From Thermodesulfobacteriota bacterium (GTDB taxonomy: Bacteria; Desulfobacterota; DSM-4660; Desulfatiglandales; HGW-15), in assembly GCA_025454125.1 (NCBI GenBank), contig JALOPA010000087.1, positions 1 to 7,192 on the forward strand: DNA of 7,192 nt, written 5' to 3'. Under the pieces are notes generated by a model. The model saw only the letters and a list, made by a program, of their open reading frames with translations. It did not search any database and had not been told where the DNA came from. The position numbers and the translations under genes are program-made. Of the stretch, positions 1 through 5,837 are shown piece by piece. Within the stretch, counting starts at the first letter, position 1, and each line of letters starts with the position of its first letter.

Positions 1-815
1 GCAACAAAATGGTCTCCAGCATTGCCTCTCGTGTCATCCGGCAAGAAGGCATTCTGGACGTGGACCGCGGCTGCGAGCCCTCTTTCATGGCTCCGCTCAA
101 AGTGAACGTCCTTCCCGGCATCGGCCCTGTGCGAAGAAGAATTCTTCTTGAAGAACTGAACATCACTCTGGTGCGCCAGATTGTGACCCTCGACATGGGC
201 AGCCTGAAACTTGTTTTCGGCCAGCAGGCCTACGTGATTCGCCAGCGGGCTCTCGGCATCGATCCCACACCCGTCTTTCCTCCTTCCACAGAGCCCACGG
301 TCGCTGAAGAAGTGACCCTTCCCCAGGATGAGAACGATGACGGGAAACTGCTCGGGGTTCTTTACGGGCTGGTTGAAAAGTGTTCCTACCAACTTCGAAG
401 CCGGAGCCTGCTCCCTCGAAAAGCGGGAATCACCTTCCGGTATGCGGATCAGGAGGAGGTCGCTCGCCATGTGCAGGTTCCCAAGCCCAGTTTCTGGGAC
501 TTTGATCTGTATGCGCCTCTTGAAGCGGCGTTCCTAAAGGCGTGTCAGCGCCGTGTCCGAGTGAGGTTCATGAAAATATGGTTCAAGGATTTTTCAGCGC
601 CCAGCGCACAGCTCTCTCTTTTCGCTTTCGCCCCTCATGCGGAGAAGAAAAAAGCCCAGGTCATCAGCGCGCTGGACCGCATCCGGGAAAAATACGGTGA
701 GACCCTGATCCAGTACGGCAGAACAACAGGGTCTCACCACAGAGGCGCAGAGGACACAGAGGGAGCCTCTTTTTTTCGCCTGTCCCGCTTGAGAAAGCGG
801 GACAGGCGAAAATAG
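1..815 (+). CDS. Y-family translesion DNA polymerase (DinB/ImuB-like), 3' part only
   Basis: The frame is open at the window's left edge (first full codon at 3, reading N-K-M-V-S-S-I-A-S), so the palm and fingers with the catalytic carboxylates lie upstream and cannot be judged. What remains matches the end of a Y-family polymerase. The asparagine-lysine plus I-A-S stretch belongs to the palm end. A helix-hairpin-helix thumb reads LPGIG followed by RRRILLEELNI, and a little-finger domain follows at about 330-720. QLSLF at 609-623 fits the sliding-clamp binding consensus QL(S/D)LF. These enzymes copy damaged templates with low fidelity. The next gene is a DnaE-type polymerase, a pairing typical of SOS mutagenesis cassettes. 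The natural end is probably near 730 (after EKYGETLIQYGRT). The last 26 or so codons are read from an intergenic repeat and look non-native. Whether it is Pol IV or ImuB proper cannot be decided without the N-terminus. Confidence 0.9.
   Translation, partial: NKMVSSIASRVIRQEGILDVDRGCEPSFMAPLKVNVLPGIGPVRRRILLEELNITLVRQIVTLDMGSLKLVFGQQAYVIRQRALGIDPTPVFPPSTEPTVAEEVTLPQDENDDGKLLGVLYGLVEKCSYQLRSRSLLPRKAGITFRYADQEEVARHVQVPKPSFWDFDLYAPLEAAFLKACQRRVRVRFMKIWFKDFSAPSAQLSLFAFAPHAEKKKAQVISALDRIREKYGETLIQYGRTTGSHHRGAEDTEGASFFRLSRLRKRDRRK
773..812. repeat. Perfect 18-bp stem hairpin with GAGA loop
   Basis: The left arm at 773-790 (TTTTCGCCTGTCCCGCTT) is exactly complementary to the right arm at 795-812, with a 4-base GAGA loop. 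The arm carries T residues on its outer 5' side and A residues on its outer 3' side on both strands, so neither strand has the trailing U-run of a Rho-independent terminator. It lies inside the 734-962 repeat and inside the tail of the Y-polymerase frame, whose stop codon (813-815) follows it directly. Strong structure here could still affect mRNA stability or translation. Confidence 0.85.
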
Positions 816-895
816 ACCCTCTGGCAAATTCGTCATGAATCATCGCAACTGCTTATGCCGCTCGTCATTCCTTGCAAAGGGTTTAGGACAGAAAC

Positions 896-929
896 TTTTT
901 GTTTGTCGGTATCTCCCGACAAACAAAAA
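896..929. repeat. Perfect 14-bp stem hairpin (TTTTTGTTTGTCGG arms)
   Basis: The arm at 896-909 (TTTTTGTTTGTCGG) pairs perfectly with 916-929, leaving a 6-base loop TATCTC. The stem is AU-rich outside and GC-rich near the loop. Neither strand has a T-run after the stem, so I do not call it a terminator. It sits 36 bases ahead of the dnaE start, in the right half of the 734-962 repeat. Confidence 0.8.
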
Positions 930-965
930 CTCTTCTCTGTGTCCTCTGTGTCTCTGTGGTGAAAA

Positions 966-3900
966 ATGCAGTTCGTTCATCTCAATGTCCACTCCCACTA
1001 CTCCCCGGGATGGGGCATGGCCACCCTTGAAGAGCTCTGCCGGTCCGCCGCTGAGCAGGGCATGGAGCGGCTTGCCCTCACCGACACCAACGGTCTCTAC
1101 GGCCTGATTTACTTCGTCGAAGAAGCCAAGGAACAAGGGCTTCAGCCCATTGTGGGAAGCGAGATCGTCACGGATAACCACCGGGCCGTGCTTCTTGTCC
1201 GAGCCCACGACGGATACGCCAACCTCTGCCGCATCATCTCGGCCAGGCAGTGTCAACAGGACTTTGACCTCATCAAGGCTCTGAAGGAGATGCGTCACGG
1301 CCTCATCATTCTCTCCGATGACTTCACGCTGCTCAAGGCCCTCAGGAAAGACAGCGCGGAAGATCTCTTCGCGGAAATGTCGCCGGGCTACAACATGGCC
1401 TCCTGCTACGCTTTCTCGCGGCGGAGCGAGATCCCGCCCCTTGCGACCAACCGGGTTTATCTCCTCCACAAAGAACAATTTGCGCTTCACCGGGTTCTTC
1501 GCGCCGTGGCCCTCAACACCAAGCTCTCCCGCCTCAAGTACGGAGACACCTGCCGGGAGCACAATTTCCTGAACTCGCCCGGGTCCATGATCGATCAGTT
1601 CCCTCATGCTCCCGGAGCGATCCGCAACGCTATCCAAGTTTCCGAACAATGTCTCACGGACTGGGATTTCAGTCGTATCATCTTTCCCTGTTTCAACGAG
1701 ATGACCGACAAGGAAGCGTATGACACCCTGTACCAGGCCACCCTCGAAGGGTGCAGGTGGCGCTACGGCGAACTCACCAGAGAAGTGCTGGACCGCATCG
1801 AGCACGAGATGAACATCATCCGGGAGAAAAACTTCGCCCACTACTTCCTGGTCGTGGCGGATATCACCCGGAAGGCGGGCCGGTCCTGCGGCAGAGGAAG
1901 TGCGGCAGCCTCCATCGTCTCCTATGCTCTCGGGATCACCCATGTGGATCCCATCAGGCACCGCCTCTTCTTCGAGCGGTTCCTGAACCCCGGCCGCCTC
2001 GATCCTCCGGACATTGACGTGGACTTCGCATGGGACGAGCGGGAGCAGATCGTGGACTATGTCTTTGCGCGGTATGGGAACCGGAGGGCTGCCATGGTCG
2101 CCAATCACAACACCTACGGCGCCCGGTCCAGCCTCCGGGAGGTGGCCAAGGTCTTCGGCCTCACTGATGCGGAGATCAGCCGGGTGACCGGCAAAATCGG
2201 CTATGGCTGGCACCTGAAGCGCGTCTGGAAGGAGCTTGCGAACCACCCTAAGATGAGAGAGGTCGAGTTCAAGAAACCCTGGGACGAGATTCTGAACGCT
2301 GCCGTTCAACTGGAAGACCATCTCAACCACCTCTCGGTCCACTGCGGAGGCATGGTCATCGTGCCTGACGAAATCCGCCGCTACTGCCCGGTGGAGATTT
2401 CCGCAAGCGGGCTCCAGGTGCTTCAGTGGGAAAAGGACGCAGTGGAAGAGGCAGGGCTTGTCAAAATTGATCTCCTTGGGAACCGGAGCCTGGCGGTCAT
2501 CCGAGATGCCCTTGCCCTGGTGGAGAAGAATGACGGCCGAAAAATCGACTATGCGAGCTGGGACCCTACGGATGACCCGGAGACGCTGAAGATTTTTTAT
2601 GACGGAAACACCTTCGGCGTCTTTTACTTTGAAAGCCCAGCCACAAGGCAAACGCTCAAGAAGGTGAGCTCGGGCTTTGCCTTGGAGGAGTACTCCTGTC
2701 TCGACCACTTCCTTCTCAACGTGATCGTCACGTCCATCATCCGGCCGGCATCGAACCAGAGCATCAGGGAGTGGGTCGCCCGGCTCCACGGCGAACCGTG
2801 GGAACCGCCTCACCCTCTTTTGCGCCCGGTGCTGGAAGAAACCCTTGGGGTCATGGTCTTTCAGGAGCAGCTCAGCCAGTCGGCCATGGCCATGGCCGGG
2901 TTTGACGCGGCAGAGGCAGACTCCCTCCGCAAGGTGGTGAGCAAAAAGCACAGGGAGAAAAAGCTCCGCGACTTCTATTCCCGATTTGTAAAGGGAGCGG
3001 GGGAGCGGGGGGTGACCCAGGAAAAACTCGAGGTGGTGTGGCAGATGATGATGGGCTTTGAAGGCTACAGCTTCTGCAAGCCCCACTCGGCCAGCTACAC
3101 GCTGGTGGCCTATAAGTCCGCTTATCTCAGGGCCCACTATCCTGCCGAGTTCATGGCTGCGGTCATCTCCAACGGCGGAGGCTACTACTCCACCTTCGGC
3201 TACCTTTCGGAAGCGCGGCGCATGGGACTCAGGGTCCTGCCCCCGGACATCAACGAAAGCGAGATCAAGTACACGGGGAAGGAGGAAGAAATCCGGGTGG
3301 GCCTCATGCAGATCAAGGAGCTTTCAAAGGAGGGAATCGAGTTCATTTTTCGCGAACGAACGAAACACGGGCCCTTTACCAGCCTTGATCAGTTTCTCCT
3401 TCGCACATCCGGCCACGTTCATCTCCAGGATGTGCGTGTTCTCATCAAGGCGGGCTGCTTTGATTCGATCGCTCATGGGGAAACCCGGCCTGCCCTTCTG
3501 TGGAAGGCTCTTCGCTTCTTCGACACGCCGGCGTCGCATTCCTCCCTCGACCTCTTCAAATCCCTCCGGGGGATTTCTCCTCCTCTTTCTATCGTCTCTC
3601 CCCTCCCCTACTCCAAGTCACTCATGCTCAAGCACGAACTTGACACCCTCGGCTTCTACCTTTCCATCCATCCCCTGGACCGTTACACACATGTCTTAAA
3701 GGAATTGCACTACGTGCACGCATGCGATCTTCATCGCCACGTGGGTGAGCAGGTCACCACCATCGGGTGGCTGGTCACCGGCAAGACGGTTCAAACAAAG
3801 GACGGCGATCCCATGAAGTTCGTCTCCTTTGAGGACACCACAGGCATCTACGAGACGGTCTTCTTCCCCAAGGTCTATGACCGGTTCTGCCACATGCTGA

Positions 3901-4046
3901 ACGACATGCGACCTTACCTGCTGAAGGGGAAGGTGGAGCAGGATTTCGCCGCCGTCACCCTCACGGTCCACTGGATCGAGTTCCTGGACACATCTCCTCC
4001 GGGAAATCAATCCCTGATGCGGACGCAACACCCGGCGCAATCATAG
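966..4046 (+). CDS. dnaE: DnaE-type DNA polymerase III alpha subunit, short error-prone (DnaE2/ImuC-like) form
   Basis: A 1026-residue C-family polymerase, shorter than replicative DnaE (about 1160) and in the DnaE2 size range. Domains in order: PHP domain from residue 3 (FVHLNVHSHYS, with H9 and H11); palm with GRGSAAAS at 309-316 and PDIDVDF, giving catalytic D351 and D353, with the third aspartate D502 in KIDLLG; fingers with ETLGVMVFQEQ; the conserved SFCKPHSASYTLVAYKSAYL block near 700; helix-hairpin-helix region; SLDLF at 860-864, close to a clamp-binding motif where DnaE proteins carry one; then an OB fold at about 923-1008. The start is set by the family N-terminus; the bases before it (GGTGA at 958-962, 3 bases away) are a poor ribosome site that comes from the upstream repeat. 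Several PHP metal ligands are replaced. The final 18 or so residues after IEFLD are not family-like and overlap an IS91 transposase relic. It probably works with the adjacent Y-family polymerase in mutagenic lesion bypass. Confidence 0.93.
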   Translation: MQFVHLNVHSHYSPGWGMATLEELCRSAAEQGMERLALTDTNGLYGLIYFVEEAKEQGLQPIVGSEIVTDNHRAVLLVRAHDGYANLCRIISARQCQQDFDLIKALKEMRHGLIILSDDFTLLKALRKDSAEDLFAEMSPGYNMASCYAFSRRSEIPPLATNRVYLLHKEQFALHRVLRAVALNTKLSRLKYGDTCREHNFLNSPGSMIDQFPHAPGAIRNAIQVSEQCLTDWDFSRIIFPCFNEMTDKEAYDTLYQATLEGCRWRYGELTREVLDRIEHEMNIIREKNFAHYFLVVADITRKAGRSCGRGSAAASIVSYALGITHVDPIRHRLFFERFLNPGRLDPPDIDVDFAWDEREQIVDYVFARYGNRRAAMVANHNTYGARSSLREVAKVFGLTDAEISRVTGKIGYGWHLKRVWKELANHPKMREVEFKKPWDEILNAAVQLEDHLNHLSVHCGGMVIVPDEIRRYCPVEISASGLQVLQWEKDAVEEAGLVKIDLLGNRSLAVIRDALALVEKNDGRKIDYASWDPTDDPETLKIFYDGNTFGVFYFESPATRQTLKKVSSGFALEEYSCLDHFLLNVIVTSIIRPASNQSIREWVARLHGEPWEPPHPLLRPVLEETLGVMVFQEQLSQSAMAMAGFDAAEADSLRKVVSKKHREKKLRDFYSRFVKGAGERGVTQEKLEVVWQMMMGFEGYSFCKPHSASYTLVAYKSAYLRAHYPAEFMAAVISNGGGYYSTFGYLSEARRMGLRVLPPDINESEIKYTGKEEEIRVGLMQIKELSKEGIEFIFRERTKHGPFTSLDQFLLRTSGHVHLQDVRVLIKAGCFDSIAHGETRPALLWKALRFFDTPASHSSLDLFKSLRGISPPLSIVSPLPYSKSLMLKHELDTLGFYLSIHPLDRYTHVLKELHYVHACDLHRHVGEQVTTIGWLVTGKTVQTKDGDPMKFVSFEDTTGIYETVFFPKVYDRFCHMLNDMRPYLLKGKVEQDFAAVTLTVHWIEFLDTSPPGNQSLMRTQHPAQS

Positions 4047-4243
4047 CCATCCAGACCTTTGGCGACTACCTCAACTTCAACCCCCATTGCCACGTTCTTT
4101 GTACCGACGGCAGTTTCTTCGATAGCGGCGCGTTCAGGGTCGCTCCGCCATGGGACGCGGACACCCTTGAAAAGCTCCTTCAGCACAACGTCCTCAGCAT
4201 GCTCCTGCACAACCACTTGCCTTGGTCTGACCCAATCCTTTAA
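4022..4243 (+). pseudogene. IS91-family HUH (Y2) transposase, central fragment
   Basis: In the frame beginning with the codon at 4022 the translation reads DADATPGAIIAIQTFGDYL, then NFNPHCHVLCTDGSFF, then FRVAPPWDADTLEKLLQHNVLSMLL. This corresponds to the well-conserved middle of IS91-type transposases (typically PGAV-A-VQTFGDFLNFHPHLHVL-DG-F). The H-C-H at about 4085-4093 is the His-hydrophobic-His metal motif of HUH rolling-circle nucleases. The zinc-finger N-terminus and the tyrosine-bearing C-terminal half are missing. The frame runs to TAA at 4241-4243, but resemblance fades after about 4210. There is no start codon of its own. It overlaps the last 25 bases of dnaE in another frame, so the two sequences are joined here. 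The family assignment comes from recalled motifs and is fairly secure; exact borders are not. Confidence 0.72.
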
Positions 4244-4302
4244 TCCTTTATGTTTAGTTCGGCGACGTTATCCCAATTGAGCATTTGCAACTCCACCCAC
4301 TA

Positions 4303-4329
4303 TTGACAAATTGGTAGAATAGGTATACT
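4303..4329 (+). promoter_or_regulatory. Sigma70-type promoter for the AbrB/RelE toxin-antitoxin pair
   Basis: A consensus -35 TTGACA (4303-4308) and a near-consensus -10 TATACT (4324-4329) are separated by 15 bases, shorter than the ideal 17. The -10 overlaps a GTATAC palindrome (4323-4328), a plausible place for autorepression by the antitoxin. Transcription would start about 30 bases before the antitoxin start codon. The region is noticeably AT-richer than its surroundings. Confidence 0.6.
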
Positions 4330-4365
4330 GTTTCTTTGCAACGCTTGAGATTTGGGAGGAAACCT

Positions 4366-4641
4366 ATGCGCGAGATAAATATCCTCAAAACCGACAACCG
4401 AGGAAGAGTCACCTTGCCTCCCCACTTTCGCTCAGAGCCCCTCTTTGAATACGTTGTTGAGGGAGATGCCATCATCCTTTATCCGGTTCGCACCGTCAGG
4501 AAATATCCGGACATGTCTGATTTGCCTGTTGAAGAACTTTCTCAGGATTGGGTTAAGATTGAAGAGACCATCAACAAAGACAAGCGTCGGGGTATTTCCG
4601 CTCCCTCTCCGGCCGACGCTCTTAAGGCCCTTAGAAGATAG
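4366..4641 (+). CDS. AbrB/SpoVT-type (MazE-like) antitoxin
   Basis: A 91-residue protein beginning MREINILKTDNRGRVTLPP. The N-terminal half (about 1-40), with NRGRVTLPPHFR and EYVVEGDAIILYPV, is the swapped-hairpin AbrB fold that binds DNA as a dimer. The charged, helical C-terminal half (DLPVEELSQDW through KALRR) is the likely toxin-neutralising part. The start at 4366 is chosen because GGAGGA at 4355-4360 sits 5 bases ahead and the domain begins immediately. An upstream in-frame TTG at 4336 lacks such support and would place the ribosome site inside the gene. A toxin gene follows 6 bases after its stop, the usual antitoxin-first order. It probably represses the promoter at 4303-4329. The lower GC and flanking transposase debris suggest transfer. 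Confidence 0.82.
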   Translation: MREINILKTDNRGRVTLPPHFRSEPLFEYVVEGDAIILYPVRTVRKYPDMSDLPVEELSQDWVKIEETINKDKRRGISAPSPADALKALRR

Positions 4642-4647
4642 GATACC

Positions 4648-4959
4648 ATGCCTGCTAAAGCCCCTCCCTTTAGGCTTTATTTTGAAGTTGTTTTTCTGGA
4701 GAACTACACGAGTCTTGGTCTGAAAGAGCGTAAGCTTGTTGACAAAGCTGGGAGCCTTCTGGCATCCAACCCCCGGCACCCCTCTCTCAACGTTCATAAA
4801 GCCAAAAACGTGAAATCGAAGTACGCCGAAGGAGGCGATTCCGTTTTCATCGCCTATGTAACCAAAGATCTGCGTATTACCTTCGAGTATGGCCCTGAGC
4901 CAGGGATGATTGCCCTACGAAACTGCGGGCACCATGATGTCTGTGAAAGAAGGGTTTGA
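4648..4959 (+). CDS. RelE/ParE-superfamily toxin (probable mRNA interferase)
   Basis: A 103-residue basic protein. Family-like features are an opening beta strand (FRLYFEVVFLENY), a helical pair with LASNPRHPSLNVHK, then the beta-sheet core IAYVTKDLRITFEYG, and a C-terminal ALRNCGHHDV, matching the D-R-I-x-F and G-x-H-D-V signatures of RelE/HigB/YafQ-type toxins. R in DLRITF and the H-D near the end are the usual functionally important positions. Such toxins cleave mRNA, mostly on the ribosome, and are held inactive by their antitoxin. The gene starts 6 bases after the antitoxin stop, with a weak AGATAGGA ribosome site straddling that stop. It looks full-length and intact. ParE-like gyrase poisoning cannot be excluded from sequence alone. 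Confidence 0.78.
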   Translation: MPAKAPPFRLYFEVVFLENYTSLGLKERKLVDKAGSLLASNPRHPSLNVHKAKNVKSKYAEGGDSVFIAYVTKDLRITFEYGPEPGMIALRNCGHHDVCERRV

Positions 4960-5279
4960 GGAAGAAAAAGGCGAGACAAAGCCTTCGGCATCATCAAGCG
5001 CCCGCAGGGCATGGACTTCGAAGCCTTCAAGACCTGGCGGCTGACCGATCTCACGCCCAAGGTCAAGAAGCGGCCGGGGCTGGTCAAATACCATATCAAC
5101 CTGTGCACTACGCTCGATCAGACCTTCAACGGCCTGGCCGAGGTGTTGATAAAGACCCGAGCGGAGATGGATGCCGTATTCGTGACGCCCGAGGGACAGT
5201 ATGCCCGCGACGGCGCGACCTCCACCGCCTCGAACATCGCCATCCTGCTGACCGAAAAGCATATCATCGTCGAGGAATC
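4960..5279 (+). pseudogene. EthD-like (dimeric alpha/beta barrel) protein relic without a start codon
   Basis: Directly after the toxin stop, in the same frame, the translation reads KAFGIIKRPQGMDFEAFKTW, then PKVKKRPGLVKYHINL, then FNGLAEVLIKTRAEMDAVF, TPEGQYARDGATSTASNIAILLTEKHIIVE. This resembles EthD-domain proteins, small ferredoxin-like barrels with an R-R-P/G-x-x-F-x-x-W opening, a PGLxxY strand and a G-x-A-E-x-x-F strand followed by a residue pair near the end. No ATG, GTG or TTG occurs in this frame before ATG 5011, which would drop the first beta strand and has no ribosome site. The gene therefore seems to have lost its start. The frame then runs on into unrelated sequence to a stop at 5443-5445. 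The EthD assignment is recalled by motif only. Substrate and role are unknown. Confidence 0.5.
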
Positions 5280-5345
5280 ACAGCCTCTGCCAGTCATCCG
5301 GCGCATCTTGGAACACCTGCGGTTGTGGAAGCAGAGGACCGCCGC
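5280..5345 (+). pseudogene. Short relic resembling the C-terminus of an IS91-family transposase
   Basis: In the frame that continues from the EthD-like relic, the peptide QPLPVIRRILEHLRLWKQR closely resembles the segment following the C-terminal zinc ribbon of IS91-type transposases (typically a proline, then VIxxILxHLGLW). It is on the same strand as, and lies downstream of, the central IS91 fragment at 4022-4243. Together they could be the two surviving parts of one transposase gene whose intervening 150 or so residues were replaced by the toxin-antitoxin pair and the EthD relic. The match is short, so it is tentative. The stretch 5346-5416 after it holds nothing I recognise; it contains AAAGGGACATTCTTGCC (5396-5412), similar to small repeats I recall near transposase genes. 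Confidence 0.45.
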
Positions 5346-5416
5346 ACGCCGAAGTCATTGGAGCTTGGCCAGCAGTCGAGTGCGGCCAAGGGAGCCAAAG
5401 GGACATTCTTGCCTTT

Positions 5417-5717
5417 CATGTCTTAATGAGGATTGCATTGCGTGACCTCATGTAACCTTCATCTCCACGTGGGTGAACAGGTCACCACAATCGGGTGGCT
5501 GGTCACAGGCAAGACGGTTCAAACAAAGGACGGCGATCCCATGAAGTTCGTCTCCTTCGAGGACACCACCGGCATCTACGAGACGGTCCTGTTTCCGAAA
5601 GTGTACAACCGTTTCTGCTACATGCTCAACGAGATGCGACCCTACCTTCTGAAGGGCAAGGTGGAGCAGGATTTCATGGCCGTCACGCTCACGGTCCACG
5701 GAATCGAATTCCTGGAT
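5417..5717 (+). pseudogene. Second, partial copy of the dnaE OB-fold tail
   Basis: Positions 5459-5718 align without gaps to 3731-3990 in dnaE (constant offset 1728), with 30 mismatches in 260 bases by hand count, about 88% identity. At protein level 7 of about 85 residues differ (R/L, F/L, D/N, H/Y, D/E, A/M, W/G). Weaker similarity extends left to 5430 (L-H-x-V-x-x-C-x-L-H-x-H-V pattern), and a shared CATGTCTTAA at 5417-5426 matches 3690-3699 with a one-base shift. The piece covers only the OB fold that follows the helix-hairpin-helix region of DnaE; no polymerase domain precedes it. A TTG at 5433 or GTG at 5442 could open a frame to 5810, but neither has a well-placed ribosome site, so expression as a stand-alone OB protein is doubtful. 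The frame continues past the homology to a non-family tail. Confidence 0.85.
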
Positions 5718-5777
5718 CAACCCGATCGAAGCCCCAGGCTAGAAACAAGACCGTCTGTTCACCCGCAACTCTCGGAC

Positions 5778-5806
5778 TTGACAAGCTCGGTCAAACCGTC
5801 TAGCAT
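5778..5806 (+). promoter_or_regulatory. Sigma70-type promoter for the Phd/PIN toxin-antitoxin operon
   Basis: A perfect -35 TTGACA (5778-5783), an optimal 17-base spacer and a -10 TAGCAT (5801-5806, 4 of 6 consensus) lie ahead of the antitoxin start at 5838. An inverted repeat TTGAC-N7-GTCAA (5778-5794) overlaps the -35, and GCAC-AAA-GTGC (5811-5821) covers the expected start site. Either could be the operator through which the antitoxin autoregulates. Confidence 0.65.
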
Positions 5807-5837
5807 GTAGGCACAAAGTGCAATACAGGTGACTACA

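Larger units (their letters stand above)
734..962. repeat. MITE-like repeat with 29-bp terminal inverted repeats
   Basis: The stretch at 734-762 (TCACCACAGAGGCGCAGAGG and onward) and the stretch at 934-962 are inverted repeats of each other, matching at 26 of 29 positions. Each end is itself built of near-repeats of CAGAGG/CACAGAG. Between them lie two further perfect palindromes (773-812 and 896-929). No open frame of convincing length lies inside. I recall similar CACAGAGG-type intergenic sequences from many bacterial genomes, but cannot search here. The structure fits a non-autonomous, small inverted-repeat element or a nest of such repeats. It overlaps the last 82 bases of the upstream polymerase frame and stops 3 bases before the dnaE start codon. 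Confidence 0.7.

Noticed and set aside
773..929. Rho-independent terminators between the two polymerase genes
   Set aside because: Both stems are strong, but no T-run follows the right arm on either strand.
734..962. CRISPR-like or tandem repeat array from the repeated CACAGAGG words
   Set aside because: There are only two blocks, in inverted orientation, with no regular spacers; internal word repetition is too short and irregular.
816..965. A LexA/SOS operator or promoter for dnaE
   Set aside because: No convincing -35/-10 pair or recognisable SOS box was seen; the CTGT/ACAG words present belong to the hairpin arms. Control may lie upstream of the window.
840..3137. A 765-codon open frame on the minus strand opposite dnaE
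   Set aside because: It is antisense to a clearly coding C-family polymerase, shows no recognisable domain, and is rich in the residues expected from reading the complement of GC-rich codons.
4336..4365. Upstream TTG start for the AbrB-type antitoxin
   Set aside because: The ribosome site GGAGGA at 4355-4360 and the start of the conserved domain both point to ATG 4366.
4956..5426. A 156-codon plus-strand frame overlapping the EthD-like relic
   Set aside because: Its composition (many H, R, Q, A, no domain) is that of an out-of-frame reading; the recognisable protein similarity is in the frame of 4960-5279.
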